Source of the DNA: Prevotella sp. E13-17
GTDB lineage: Bacteria > Bacteroidota > Bacteroidia > Bacteroidales > Bacteroidaceae
Length of the DNA: 64,000 nt
Reading direction: 5' to 3'
NCBI RefSeq assembly: GCF_022024035.1
Contig: NZ_CP091787.1
Location: forward strand, 930,001 to 994,000
In this document: piece by piece, positions 9,161-19,092 of the stretch
Layout: every line of letters starts with the position of its first letter
Numbering within the stretch: the stretch's first letter is position 1
The notes under the pieces: model-generated
What the model was told of the DNA's origin: nothing
Databases searched by the model: none
What the model saw: only the letters and a program-made list of their open reading frames with translations
Program-made: the position numbers and the translations under genes

Positions 9161-9209
9161 ACTATTCTGGCAGAACAACAATACTATTCAAAATTAAAAC
9201 ATATTAGTT

Positions 9210-9482
9210 ATGAACATTAAACCATTAGCAGACCGCGTGCTCGTATTGCCTGCACCGGCTGAAGAGAAAATCGGTGGAATTATTATTCCTGACACAGCAA
9301 AAGAGAAGCCCCTTCGTGGTATTGTTAAGGCCGTAGGTAAGGGCACAAAGGATGAAGAAATGATTCTGAAAGAAGGCGACGAAGTTCTCTATGGAAAATA
9401 TAGTGGAACGGAAATCGAACTCGACGGAGAGAAATTCCTGATGATGCGCCAAAGCGATGTACTCGCTGTTATTGAGAAATAA
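9210..9482 (+). CDS. groES: co-chaperonin GroES
   Basis: A 90-residue cytoplasmic protein that caps the GroEL folding chamber. It shows the family N-terminus ([18 protein letters not shown]), the mobile-loop sequence [13 protein letters not shown] that contacts GroEL, and the conserved [14 protein letters not shown] roof region. Length is standard. groEL follows after 74 bp. A hairpin and a sigma-54-like promoter lie upstream; no CIRCE element is seen. Confidence 0.98.
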   Translation: MNIKPLADRVLVLPAPAEEKIGGIIIPDTAKEKPLRGIVKAVGKGTKDEEMILKEGDEVLYGKYSGTEIELDGEKFLMMRQSDVLAVIEK

Positions 9483-9493
9483 AGAAGGATTAA

Positions 9494-11188
<1,695 letters not shown>

Positions 11189-11236
11189 GTCCATAGGAAT
11201 GAGAAAGTAACGCGTTTTTGCTAACTCAACTTTACA

Positions 11237-11276
11237 AAAGGCGAAGGAAAAGTTCTTGACTTCTCTTTCGCCTTGA
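11237..11276 (+). terminator. groESL terminator
   Basis: aaaggcgaag... (from 11237) pairs with ...tttcgcctt (to 11274) over 8 bp or more, with a purine/pyrimidine-rich extension and a T-containing tail. It lies 49 bp after the groEL stop. Confidence 0.6.
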
Positions 11277-11312
11277 TTTATGTCAAAAACTAAAGTTTTT
11301 TATATCAAAAAG

Positions 11313-11344
11313 TTTGGTTGTAAGAAATAATGTTAGTACTTTTG
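11313..11344 (+). promoter_or_regulatory. promoter of a possible small RNA
   Basis: TTTG (11313-11316), a 20-bp spacer and TACTTTTG (11337-11344) form a full -33/-7 match. The next intrinsic terminator is only about 65-100 bp downstream and no start codon with an open frame intervenes. The predicted transcript is therefore a short non-coding RNA. Confidence 0.6.
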
Positions 11345-11350
11345 CATCAC

Positions 11351-11440
11351 AAAAGATATTTTTTTGATTTGTTTTAGTAGATTAGTTTTTAAGTAGTTTG
11401 TTTTTGGAGCTAGTTGTCGTGAGACAGCTAGCTTTTTTTA
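11351..11440 (+). ncRNA. candidate ~90-nt small RNA
   Basis: The region between the promoter at 11313-11344 and the terminator at 11408-11440 would give a transcript of about 90 nt. It is very U-rich in its first 50 nt and ends in an 11-bp stem with a GTGA loop. The neighbouring kinase/RapZ-like gene has its own promoter further on (11451-11482), so this transcript is not needed as its leader. The 5' end is estimated from the -7 box. Confidence 0.4.
11408..11440 (+). terminator. intrinsic terminator of the candidate small RNA
   Basis: agctagttgtc (11408-11418) pairs with gacagctagct (with one G-U pair) across a GTGA tetraloop and is followed by seven T residues. Confidence 0.75.
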
Positions 11441-11450
11441 TCATCTTTGT

Positions 11451-11482
11451 TTTGCAAGAATCAAATAAAACCATTACCTTTG
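11451..11482 (+). promoter_or_regulatory. promoter of the kinase/RapZ-like fusion gene
   Basis: TTTG (11451-11454), a 20-bp spacer and TACCTTTG (11475-11482). The implied leader to the ATG at 11508 is about 20 nt. Confidence 0.65.
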
Positions 11483-11507
11483 TCGCATAAATCATGAAAT
11501 AAATAGA

Positions 11508-13040
11508 ATGCATCAACTATTAGAACTATATAAGCAGTGGCGGGGCGAGGAACCTGCCGTCACCCAGCAATTGCCAGTGGCAGGTAGCAACCGTATTTAT
11601 TACCGAATGACGGATGGTGAAGGCGAAAGTGTTGTGGGCTGCATAGGCACTAGCCGGGATGAGAACCATGCCTTTATCTATTTGGCTCGTCATTTCTCCA
11701 AGCGCCAATTGCCTGTTCCGCAGGTGTTGGCTGTCAGTGAAGACGAGTTGCGCTATCTGCAGACAGACTTAGGCACGGTGTCTCTCTTCGATGCCATTCG
11801 TGGCGGTCGTGAAGCAGGCGGTCGTTATACGTTGAAAGAGCAGGAACTGTTGAAAGCCACAATCCGTGAACTGCCTAATGTACAGTTTCGTGGCGCACGT
11901 GAGTTAGACTTCTCCAACTGTTATCCACAGCCAGAGTTTAATATCGAGGGCGTGCTCTTCGATCTCAACTATTTTAAGTATTGCTTCCTGAAAGCCACCG
12001 AGCTCGACTTCCATGAACTCAAGCTTGAGGCAGACTTCCGTCTGTTGGCCAAAGACCTCACCGCAGAGAGGTGCGACAGCTTCCTCTATCGTGACTTCCA
12101 AGCGCGCAATGTCATGTTGACAGATGGAAAACCTTTCTTTATTGATTTCCAAGGCGGTCGTCGTGGCCCCTTCTATTATGATTTGGCTTCTTTCTTATGG
12201 CAGGCTTCTGCCAGATATCCCGACAAGCTGCGTGCTGAGCTTCTCGATGACTATTACGAGGCAGCCCAGCAGTTTATCGAGATGCCAAAACGGGATATCT
12301 TCGCCAGTCGTTTGCAGCTCTTTGTGTTCTTCCGCACCCTTCAGGTGCTGGGTGCCTATGGCTTCCGTGGCTACTTCGAGCGTAAACAGCATTTCATTGA
12401 CAGTATTCCTCCTGCCATACAAAATCTGCGCGAGTTGTTGCAGACGGCCGATTTCCAATATCCTTATCTTATTTCGCTGTTACGTAAACTCACAGAGTTG
12501 CCGCGCTTCCAGCGTATAGAGGTGACCGCAGCTCGTTCCGATGGCTATAAGACCACCGACAACAACCCTTATAAGGCGCATCCCAAAGATGGTCCTGCCA
12601 CGTTCTCGAAGTATGATGGAAAGGGTCCCTTGGTGGTGAAAGTCTTCAGCTTCTCTTATCGAAAGGGTATTCCAGAAGATGAGAGTGGCAATGGCGGTGG
12701 CTATGTCTTCGACTGTCGATCGACCCACAACCCCGGTCGCTATGAACCCTATAAGCAACTGACTGGTCTTGACGAGCCAGTGATTCGTTTCCTCGAAGAC
12801 GATGGCGAGATACTGACATTCTTGGAGAGTGTCTATAAACTGGCCGATGCACATGTAGAGCGCTATATCCAACGTGGTTTCACTTCGCTGATGTTCTCTT
12901 TCGGGTGCACTGGTGGCCAGCATCGAAGCGTTTATAGTGCTCAGCATTTGGCTGAACATATTCATCAGAAGTTTGGCGTTGAAGTTCGCATCTGTCATCG
13001 CGAACAGAACATCAGTCAGACACTTGAGGCAAAACAATAA
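11508..13040 (+). CDS. APH-like sugar-kinase domain fused to a RapZ C-terminal domain
   Basis: A 510-residue cytoplasmic two-domain protein. Residues 1 to about 330 form an aminoglycoside-phosphotransferase-like kinase of the AmgK kind, with the catalytic loop FLYRDFQARNVML and the metal-binding FIDFQGGRRGPFYYDLASF. Residues from about 360 to the end match the C-terminal domain of RapZ: VFDCRSTHNPGRYEPYK, LTGLDEPV, and the signature FGCTGGQHRSVY. In E. coli that domain binds glucosamine-6-phosphate and the sRNA GlmZ (established knowledge). The P-loop N-terminal domain of RapZ is absent and replaced by the kinase. A role linking amino-sugar phosphorylation with cell-wall precursor sensing is plausible but inferred. 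It has its own promoter and a terminator 4 bp after the stop. Confidence 0.82.
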   Translation: MHQLLELYKQWRGEEPAVTQQLPVAGSNRIYYRMTDGEGESVVGCIGTSRDENHAFIYLARHFSKRQLPVPQVLAVSEDELRYLQTDLGTVSLFDAIRGGREAGGRYTLKEQELLKATIRELPNVQFRGARELDFSNCYPQPEFNIEGVLFDLNYFKYCFLKATELDFHELKLEADFRLLAKDLTAERCDSFLYRDFQARNVMLTDGKPFFIDFQGGRRGPFYYDLASFLWQASARYPDKLRAELLDDYYEAAQQFIEMPKRDIFASRLQLFVFFRTLQVLGAYGFRGYFERKQHFIDSIPPAIQNLRELLQTADFQYPYLISLLRKLTELPRFQRIEVTAARSDGYKTTDNNPYKAHPKDGPATFSKYDGKGPLVVKVFSFSYRKGIPEDESGNGGGYVFDCRSTHNPGRYEPYKQLTGLDEPVIRFLEDDGEILTFLESVYKLADAHVERYIQRGFTSLMFSFGCTGGQHRSVYSAQHLAEHIHQKFGVEVRICHREQNISQTLEAKQ

Positions 13041-13043
13041 CTC

Positions 13044-13071
13044 ATTGAGCCCACCTTCTTGTGGGCTCAAT
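13044..13071 (+). terminator. terminator after the kinase/RapZ-like gene
   Basis: attgagcccac and gtgggctcaat form a perfect 11-bp stem with a 6-nt loop, followed by a short T-rich stretch. It sits between the stop at 13040 and the next ATG at 13088. Confidence 0.65.
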
Positions 13072-13087
13072 CTTTATAAAAACTACA

Positions 13088-13909
13088 ATGAAGAAACTAC
13101 TTACACTAATCATTCTGTTCCTGACACCATTTGCCGTCATGGCACAGTCGGGACAAGTAAGCACCGTAGCCAATGGCAGCGTGCAGGAGTTATGGATTGA
13201 CAATGGCAGCCGCCACATCTTTGGCGAGCTCTTCACGCCTGCTGCCACAGGAAAGAAAGCACCCATAGCTATCATCGCCCATGGCTTTAATGGCTCTTTC
13301 GATTATGGTCGCCATTATTTCGACGTGATGGGCCGCAAAGGTTATCAGTGTTATACGTTCGACTTTCCATGTGGGTCGGTGCGCAGTCGTTCCGACAACA
13401 ATACCCTCAACATGTCCATCCTCGATGAGGTCAGCGATCTCTGTGCCATTGTGAAGTATTTCCGCAGTCAGGGACATCGTCACATCGTTCTTGTTGGCGA
13501 GAGTCAGGGCGGACTGGTTTCTGCACTGACTGCTGCCAAACTGAAAGGGCAGGTGAGTCAACTGGTGCTGGTCTATCCTGCCTTGTGCATTCCCGACAAC
13601 TGGCGTCAGCGCTATCCACAACTCGATGCCATTCAGGAGGTCACCGAACTGTGGGGCGTCAAGATGGGACGTCGCTTCTTTGAAGAAATACACGACATGC
13701 ACCCTCTTGACATCATTGGCATGTATCGAGGTCCGGTACTCATTGTTCAGGGCGACCAAGACCGCATTGTGTCTATGGAAGACTCACGTCGTGCCCAGCA
13801 GCTTTATCGCAAAGGCACCCGCCTGCATGTCATTCCTGGTGCCAGTCATGGTTTCAGACCTCATGAGTTTCAGCAGGAAGAAGAACAACTTGAACTTTTT
13901 TTGAAATAG
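13088..13909 (+). CDS. secreted alpha/beta hydrolase
   Basis: A 273-residue exported serine hydrolase. The signal peptide is at 1-19 (ending VMAQ). The oxyanion region is IIAHGFNGS, the nucleophile Ser139 is in GESQGG, and an Asp in GDQDRI and a His in GASHGF complete the triad. The fold and the SPFH-free, dienelactone-hydrolase/peptidase-like layout suggest an esterase or acyl-peptidase, but the substrate cannot be told. The start MKKLLTL was chosen because the signal peptide begins there; an in-frame ATG nine codons upstream lies inside the preceding terminator. Confidence 0.8.
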   Translation: MKKLLTLIILFLTPFAVMAQSGQVSTVANGSVQELWIDNGSRHIFGELFTPAATGKKAPIAIIAHGFNGSFDYGRHYFDVMGRKGYQCYTFDFPCGSVRSRSDNNTLNMSILDEVSDLCAIVKYFRSQGHRHIVLVGESQGGLVSALTAAKLKGQVSQLVLVYPALCIPDNWRQRYPQLDAIQEVTELWGVKMGRRFFEEIHDMHPLDIIGMYRGPVLIVQGDQDRIVSMEDSRRAQQLYRKGTRLHVIPGASHGFRPHEFQQEEEQLELFLK

Positions 13910-13964
13910 TTTAGTTGAGTGGATAACGACGTCAGGTTTGGCGTCGTAAAAAAATCAGTTTTGT

Positions 13965-13996
13965 TTTGGCAATATTGTAGAAATAGTTTATTTTTG
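13965..13996 (+). promoter_or_regulatory. promoter of the 14021 outer-membrane-type gene
   Basis: TTTG (13965-13968), a 20-bp spacer and TATTTTTG (13989-13996). The start codon follows 24 bp after the -7 box. Confidence 0.65.
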
Positions 13997-14020
13997 CAGT
14001 CAGAAAGTTATTAACACCAA

Positions 14021-14968
14021 ATGAAAAACGTATTGAATATGAGAAAACTATTGGTCATCGGAACGATGGTGCTGGGTGCTATGCAGGCCACAGCACAGAA
14101 TGTGGCGCAGACCTCTGCGCAGGATCTACAACCATCTGCTGCACAACAGACGGTTCAAGTGGCGGATAACGATGGAAACAGTCTGCTTCCTAACGTGTTC
14201 AACCATCTGGGCGTTGGTGTCGGCATTGGTGTCATGAATGGTTTGAGCGTTGAACTTGCCACACCGGCAACACGCTTTTTGGCCCTTCGTGCCGGCTATA
14301 ACTTCCTGCCGAAGCTGAAGATGGACGTGGATTTTGACACCGATTTCGGCGATATGAACACCGCAGTGAAGAATAATCCTAGATTTCAGGAGTATCAGAT
14401 TCCTGACGAGATTACCGTAGAAGGCAAACTTGATATGGGTACTGCCCATGTGCTGGTGGATGTCTATCCCTTTCAGCTCAGCAGCTTCCGCGTCACCCTG
14501 GGTGCCTATTTCGGTGCCGATAAGATTATCAAGGTGTATAACAAGAACGAGGGCGATCTGATGGGGGTTACCAAATGGAATCAAGATAGTCAGGACCCAA
14601 CTAAGTTGGCCGACCTCCGTGCGATGAATGGTGGCAAGTTGGATAAGATTGGTTTCGACATGGGCGACTACTTCCTGGAGCCTGATGCCAATGGAAACTT
14701 GGAGGCCAGCATCAAGGTGAAGAATTTCCGCCCGTATGTAGGTGTGGGCTTTGGTCGTGCGGTTCCCCGCCATAGCCGTGTGACTTGCAACTTCGACCTG
14801 GGTGTACAGTTCTGGGGCAGTCCAGAGGTTTATCTGCATGGTGCCAACGGCGACGAACAGTTGCAGTCGTCTGACCTCTCTGGCGAAGGCAGTAAGGCCG
14901 TAGAGATTCTGAGTAAAGTCAAGGTGTGCCCCATGATGAGCCTGCGTATCGTAGGTCGTATCTTCTAA
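14021..14968 (+). CDS. probable outer-membrane beta-barrel protein, function unknown
   Basis: A 315-residue protein with a signal peptide (to about residue 26, ending ATAQ). The mature part is rich in alternating hydrophobic/polar strands with glycine and aromatic residues, such as LALRAGYNFLP, VLVDVYPFQLSSFRVTLGAYFG and FRPYVGVGFGRAVP, and ends in a strand with an aromatic last residue (RIVGRIF). That is typical of an outer-membrane beta-barrel. No specific family was recognised. The first Met (14021) was kept; MRKLL at 14039 is an alternative start. A terminator follows 29 bp after the stop. Confidence 0.7.
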   Translation: MKNVLNMRKLLVIGTMVLGAMQATAQNVAQTSAQDLQPSAAQQTVQVADNDGNSLLPNVFNHLGVGVGIGVMNGLSVELATPATRFLALRAGYNFLPKLKMDVDFDTDFGDMNTAVKNNPRFQEYQIPDEITVEGKLDMGTAHVLVDVYPFQLSSFRVTLGAYFGADKIIKVYNKNEGDLMGVTKWNQDSQDPTKLADLRAMNGGKLDKIGFDMGDYFLEPDANGNLEASIKVKNFRPYVGVGFGRAVPRHSRVTCNFDLGVQFWGSPEVYLHGANGDEQLQSSDLSGEGSKAVEILSKVKVCPMMSLRIVGRIF

Positions 14969-14997
14969 ACGAAGGCCGCCTCTTTGAATGAATGATG

Positions 14998-15039
14998 AAA
15001 AGCCATCGGAGATGATTCTCTGGTGGCTTTTCTTTTTTG
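14998..15039 (+). terminator. terminator of the 14021 gene
   Basis: aaaagccatcggaga pairs with tctctggtggctttt with two G-U or mismatched positions, followed by CTTTTTTG. Confidence 0.7.
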
Positions 15040-15055
15040 TTAATTATTAAAATAA

Positions 15056-15081
15056 TACCACTATCCTCACGGACGGTGGTA
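15056..15081 (-). terminator. weak terminator for the converging minus-strand operon
   Basis: taccac (15056-15061) and gtggta (15076-15081) form a 6-bp stem. On the minus strand it is followed by TTATTTTAAT. It lies 33 bp past the CvfB-like stop codon. Confidence 0.35.
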
Positions 15082-15113
15082 GCTCTATTAACCATAAACC
15101 TTAAAATCGATTG

Positions 15114-15989
15114 TTAAGCTAATGATATCCCATCATTAGATATTGTTATAAGACGGCGGCGGTAGAGATCGCCGACAGCCTTCTTAAAAGCTTTCTTCGA
15201 TACTTTAAAGCGGTCGCTGATGAGTTCCGCCGGACTGTTGTCCGACAGGTCGCAGTGCCCGTTGTTCTCATATAGATAGCGCAACAACACCTCGGCAAAC
15301 TCCAGTGTGTGCTGGCGGCCGGTAGGTTGCAGTGTGATGTCTATCTTGCCGTCCTGACGCACGTGGTCTATGTAGGCAGTCAGTCGGTCGCCGGTGTGCA
15401 GTGGCTGGAACACCTGATTCTCGAAAATCAGTCCCTGATACTTGTTGTTGATAATGCACTTGAAGCCCAGGTCGGTCTTTTGCCAGATGAGGCAGTCGCA
15501 GGTGTCGCCATGCTTCAGTAGGGCGCCTTTGCCAGCTGTTGCCGTTGTCTCGTCTCCATGAGACTTGGTTGCTGCCTGACTGATGTACTTATCAACCTTG
15601 GCAGTAGCCATCAGCCGGTGGCTCTCTTCGTCTTCTTTCACATAGACGATGTAGTGTTTGCCCACCTCCATGCGCTGTTTCTGTTCGCGGAAAGGGCAGA
15701 ACAGGTCTTTCTGCAGTCCCCATTTCATGAAAGCGCCATACTTGTTGATCCATGCCACCTCAAGATAGGCAAACTCGCCAACGATGGCCAGTGGTGTCTC
15801 GGTGGTGGCCACGGTGCGCTCTTCCTGGTCCAGATAGACAAACACCTTGATTTCATCACCGATGCGCATCTGTGGTGTCACGTAGCTTTTGGGCAACAAT
15901 ATTTCGCCCTCGTCACCTCCGTCCAGATAGAGGCCGAAGTCCACGCGCTTCACAATTTTCAGTGTGTTGTAGTTTCCAAGTTGTATCAT
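15114..15989 (-). CDS. CvfB-like S1 RNA-binding protein
   Basis: A 291-residue cytoplasmic protein with tandem S1-like OB-fold domains (about 1-65, 70-140 and 150-220) and a C-terminal winged-helix-like domain (about 225-290). The opening [19 protein letters not shown] and the sequence [13 protein letters not shown] are characteristic of the CvfB/YitL family. CvfB binds RNA and affects virulence-factor expression in staphylococci; the role in Bacteroidetes is not settled. Bacteroidetes homologues are often mislabelled GntR regulators because of the C-terminal wing. The start overlaps the stop of the upstream ABC gene by 4 bp (ATGA), so the two are translationally coupled. Confidence 0.82.
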   Translation of the reverse strand: MIQLGNYNTLKIVKRVDFGLYLDGGDEGEILLPKSYVTPQMRIGDEIKVFVYLDQEERTVATTETPLAIVGEFAYLEVAWINKYGAFMKWGLQKDLFCPFREQKQRMEVGKHYIVYVKEDEESHRLMATAKVDKYISQAATKSHGDETTATAGKGALLKHGDTCDCLIWQKTDLGFKCIINNKYQGLIFENQVFQPLHTGDRLTAYIDHVRQDGKIDITLQPTGRQHTLEFAEVLLRYLYENNGHCDLSDNSPAELISDRFKVSKKAFKKAVGDLYRRRLITISNDGISLA

Positions 15990-16687
15990 ATGGCTGTTGT
16001 CGTGAAGGGGTCTGTTGGGTCAGCGGGCTGCTGGATGGGTGCAAGAAGTCCGTCTTTCATGTGGATGGTGCGATCGGTCAGTGTGGCCAGCTCCTCGTCG
16101 TGGGTCACGATGACAAACGTCTGTCCGAACTTGTCGCGCAGGTCGAAGAACAGCTGGTGCAGCTCGGCCTTGTTCTTTGAGTCGAGCGAACCGCTGGGCT
16201 CGTCGGCCAGGATCACCGCTGGGTTATTGACCAGCGCACGAGCCACGGCCACGCGCTGCTTCTCGCCGCCCGACAGTTCTGCAGGCTTATGACCGGCACG
16301 CTCAGAGAGTCCCATGAACTGCAGCAGTTCCAGGGCGCGTTCCTTTGCTTCTTTGTTTGAGCGACCAGCAATGTAGGCCGGTATCATGATGTTCTCAAGA
16401 GCTGTGAACTCGGGCAGCAGCTGGTGAAACTGGAATACGAATCCCAGATGGCGATTGCGGAAGTCTGACAGCTGTTTCTGGCTGAGTGTGGTGGTGTCTA
16501 TGTTGTCCACGCACACCGTGCCACTGTCGGGGCGGTCCAGTGTGCCCATGATTTGCAGCAGCGTGGTCTTACCGGCACCGCTGGGGCCCACAATGCTCAC
16601 CACCTCGCCTTTCGCAATGTCGAGGTCGATGCCTTTCAGCACTTGTAGTGAACCAAAGCTCTTGGTGATATTTCTTAATTTAATCAT
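15986..16687 (-). CDS. ABC transporter ATP-binding protein, LolD-like
   Basis: A 233-residue ATPase subunit with Walker [11 protein letters not shown]-loop [15 protein letters not shown], signature LSGGEKQR, Walker [13 protein letters not shown] and H-loop THD. The fit is to the LolD/MacB (MJ0796) group that powers lipoprotein release or similar mechanotransmission complexes. No permease gene adjoins it, so the partner must be encoded elsewhere, as is common for LolD in this phylum. The start MIKLRN was chosen because the family begins there. It overlaps the antiporter stop by 8 bp and the CvfB-like start by 4 bp. Confidence 0.85.
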   Translation of the reverse strand: MIKLRNITKSFGSLQVLKGIDLDIAKGEVVSIVGPSGAGKTTLLQIMGTLDRPDSGTVCVDNIDTTTLSQKQLSDFRNRHLGFVFQFHQLLPEFTALENIMIPAYIAGRSNKEAKERALELLQFMGLSERAGHKPAELSGGEKQRVAVARALVNNPAVILADEPSGSLDSKNKAELHQLFFDLRDKFGQTFVIVTHDEELATLTDRTIHMKDGLLAPIQQPADPTDPFTTTAI

Positions 16688-18827
16688 TGTCTTTTGGTGC
16701 TTTTTTCGCCGAGTGAATCCAGCGCGAGACGATGTCATAGATGCTGTTCTCCTCGTAGTGTTGTGCCTCGGTGAAGCTCATGGAGTCATCCTTCGTGTCG
16801 CCATACTGGTCGGGGAAGATGATCATGAGGTTGGTGCCGGCAAAGTATTTCGTCAGCTCATCGGGCAATCGCTCTAAGGCATTTTTATAACTGATAGTAC
16901 CCTTACGGGCTGTGATGACGATGAACAACTGGTCCTTGCCAATGTCGGCAGCCAGCTTGGGCAACTCGTTCCAGTGGCCCATGGGGGTGTATTCTCCGCG
17001 CACGTGCGGATGCACATTATTAATATATTGCGCTATGAGCGACAACGACTCCTGGCGTCCGTGGAACTGAATGCGGCAGTCCAGTTGTCCGGCCAGTCGG
17101 CACACGCGCTCCAGCCAGCGGTGGAAGCCCGGCTCGAACTCTGCGCGTGAGGGCACGGCCACCTGTATGCGTCGCAGCGTGCTCAGTGGCTGTTCGAAAC
17201 GTGTCAGCACGATTTGTCGGTTCAGACCATTGTAGAGACTCTGGATGAACTCACCCCAGAACTTAGGCGACACCTCCGTATGCACGTGCATGCCCATCAC
17301 AATCTCTGAGCATCCAAACTCGCGGAAGGCATGTTTGATGCCGTTGGCAATGTTGGTGGCCAGTCGGACCTGCGTCTGCATCATCACCTCCGAGGCGCTG
17401 GCCTGTCGCTCCAGCTGTTCCAGCAGTCGCAGTCCCTGTTCGCGCTCCACAGCACTGTTCTGTCCGTCGTACACCACGTTCAGTGCCACTAGTCCGCGGC
17501 TCAGCTTCTCGTTGCGCATCAGCAGCGACAGATAGACCAGCTGTGGCGCAATGTCGGGGTATTTCACGCAGACCAGTATCTTCTCGTCGTCGTGCTGCGG
17601 CTTGTGGTCTATGTCCAGGTTCAGCTTCTCGCGGAAGATAATTTCCTTGGCGGCCTTGTCGGTCATCAGTGTCGAGACGATGCAGGTGACCAGTATCATC
17701 ATCACCACGCCGTTCAGCATCTCGTTGTTTACCAGCATCACCCCCGGAGCCACTTCGATGCGCATGCCCACCATGGTCATGGCGATGGCGCCAGCAGCAT
17801 GGGCCGATGTCAGTCCGAACATCATGTGGCCCTCGGCCTTGGGCAGACGGAAGATGATGGCCGAGGTATAGGCGGCCAGTGCTTTTCCAAACGTGCCAAA
17901 GAAGGCGATGAGCAGCACGATGCCTATCACCTGAGCGCTGTCGAGCACAGAGTGTAGGTCAATGAGCATGCCCACACCAATCAGAAAGTAGGGGATGAAC
18001 AGTGCGTTGCCAATGAACTCGATGCGGTTCATCAGCGGCGATACGTGGGGGATGTATCTGTTGAGTATCAAACCCGAGAAGAAGGCACCGAAGATACCTT
18101 CTAAACCGATCAGACTGGATAGTGCTGCACTGAGAAACATCACCGCCATGATGAAGATGTACTGCATCACGCGGTCGCTATAGCGGCGCAGGAAGTAGCG
18201 CGTCAGTCGCGGTATCAGGTAGATGCAGCCGGCCATATAGACTGCCAGTTTTACTGCAAAAAACAACCAGAACACCACGCCACTGTTCTCGTCGAACGTG
18301 CCCACCAGCGCAGCCAGCATGACCAGCGACAGAAACAGCGATATCATCGACGAGCCCACGCTGAGCATCACGCTCGAGTTGCGCTGCAGACCGTAGCGCC
18401 CAATGATGGGGTAGGCTATCAGCGTGTTGGATGCCATGATGCAACCCAGCAGAAACGATGCCTTGCCGTTGTAGCCCAGCAGTGTCATCGACATCAGGTA
18501 GGTGAGCATCAGCGGTATGACGCATGTCAGCAGTCCAAAGGTGATGAAGCGCTTGGTGTTCTTCTTCACGCTCTCCAGGTCCATTTCCAGACCGGCAAGA
18601 AACATGATATAGAAGATGCCTACGCGCCCAAACAGCTCGAACGACTCGTCGCGCTCCAGGACATTGAGCCCGTAAGGACCTATCAAAATGCCTGCCAGCA
18701 CCATGCCGATGATGTGCGGGATGCGCAATTTACCCATGATGATAGGCGCAAACAGCACAATAAGCAGCACCACAAAGAAAATCAACGTGGGGTCGGCAAT
18801 GGGGAAATATGAGGCTAATGGTAACAT
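16680..18827 (-). CDS. CPA2-type cation:proton antiporter with C-terminal universal-stress-like domain
   Basis: A 715-residue integral membrane protein. About 12 hydrophobic helices fill residues 10-400 (Na_H_exchanger fold) and the soluble part 415-690 is UspA-like ([22 protein letters not shown]). Homologues exchange Na+ or K+ for protons. Oddity: where CPA transporters usually carry one or two ion-binding aspartates, this protein reads [12 protein letters not shown] (Ser163, Leu164), with no carboxylate. Whether it still transports is therefore uncertain. It is the first gene of a three-gene overlapping operon. The -7 box ends only 8 nt before the ATG, implying an almost leaderless mRNA. 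Confidence 0.82.
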   Translation of the reverse strand: MLPLASYFPIADPTLIFFVVLLIVLFAPIIMGKLRIPHIIGMVLAGILIGPYGLNVLERDESFELFGRVGIFYIMFLAGLEMDLESVKKNTKRFITFGLLTCVIPLMLTYLMSMTLLGYNGKASFLLGCIMASNTLIAYPIIGRYGLQRNSSVMLSVGSSMISLFLSLVMLAALVGTFDENSGVVFWLFFAVKLAVYMAGCIYLIPRLTRYFLRRYSDRVMQYIFIMAVMFLSAALSSLIGLEGIFGAFFSGLILNRYIPHVSPLMNRIEFIGNALFIPYFLIGVGMLIDLHSVLDSAQVIGIVLLIAFFGTFGKALAAYTSAIIFRLPKAEGHMMFGLTSAHAAGAIAMTMVGMRIEVAPGVMLVNNEMLNGVVMMILVTCIVSTLMTDKAAKEIIFREKLNLDIDHKPQHDDEKILVCVKYPDIAPQLVYLSLLMRNEKLSRGLVALNVVYDGQNSAVEREQGLRLLEQLERQASASEVMMQTQVRLATNIANGIKHAFREFGCSEIVMGMHVHTEVSPKFWGEFIQSLYNGLNRQIVLTRFEQPLSTLRRIQVAVPSRAEFEPGFHRWLERVCRLAGQLDCRIQFHGRQESLSLIAQYINNVHPHVRGEYTPMGHWNELPKLAADIGKDQLFIVITARKGTISYKNALERLPDELTKYFAGTNLMIIFPDQYGDTKDDSMSFTEAQHYEENSIYDIVSRWIHSAKKAPKDND

Positions 18828-18835
18828 TTCATGTG

Positions 18836-18843
18836 CAAAGATA
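18836..18843 (-). promoter_or_regulatory. -7 box immediately before the antiporter gene
   Basis: TATCTTTG on the minus strand (complement of 18836-18843) ends 8 nt upstream of the ATG at 18827. No clean TTTG is found 19-21 bp further upstream; the nearest match is TTTAG. The 265-bp gap to asd otherwise holds the asd promoter and AT-rich sequence with no other feature seen. Confidence 0.45.
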
Positions 18844-19024
18844 CGAACTTTTGCTTAAATCTAAATCGTTTGCGGGGCTTTTTTTCACCCTTTACTCATA
18901 ATTACTTGTCTATATATGCTTGTCTTCGCTAAAAATTAATGCATTTATATTGGAAATATATTCTTTTTCCCATCTTGAAACACTGATACTTGAATTAGAT
19001 AATGAAAAAAAAACCACGTATTCT

Positions 19025-19055
19025 TTTGCATTTTGTATGTTTATTCGTAACTTTG
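19025..19055 (+). promoter_or_regulatory. promoter of asd
   Basis: TTTG (19025-19028), a 19-bp spacer and TAACTTTG (19048-19055), about 37 bp before the asd ATG. Confidence 0.65.
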
Positions 19056-19092
19056 CAGCCAATTACGTAAACCATTATAAAAATTAAGCAAG

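Noticed and set aside
11508..13040. Full-length RapZ
   Set aside because: The P-loop N-terminal domain is missing; only the C-terminal domain is RapZ-like, so the name rapZ was not applied.
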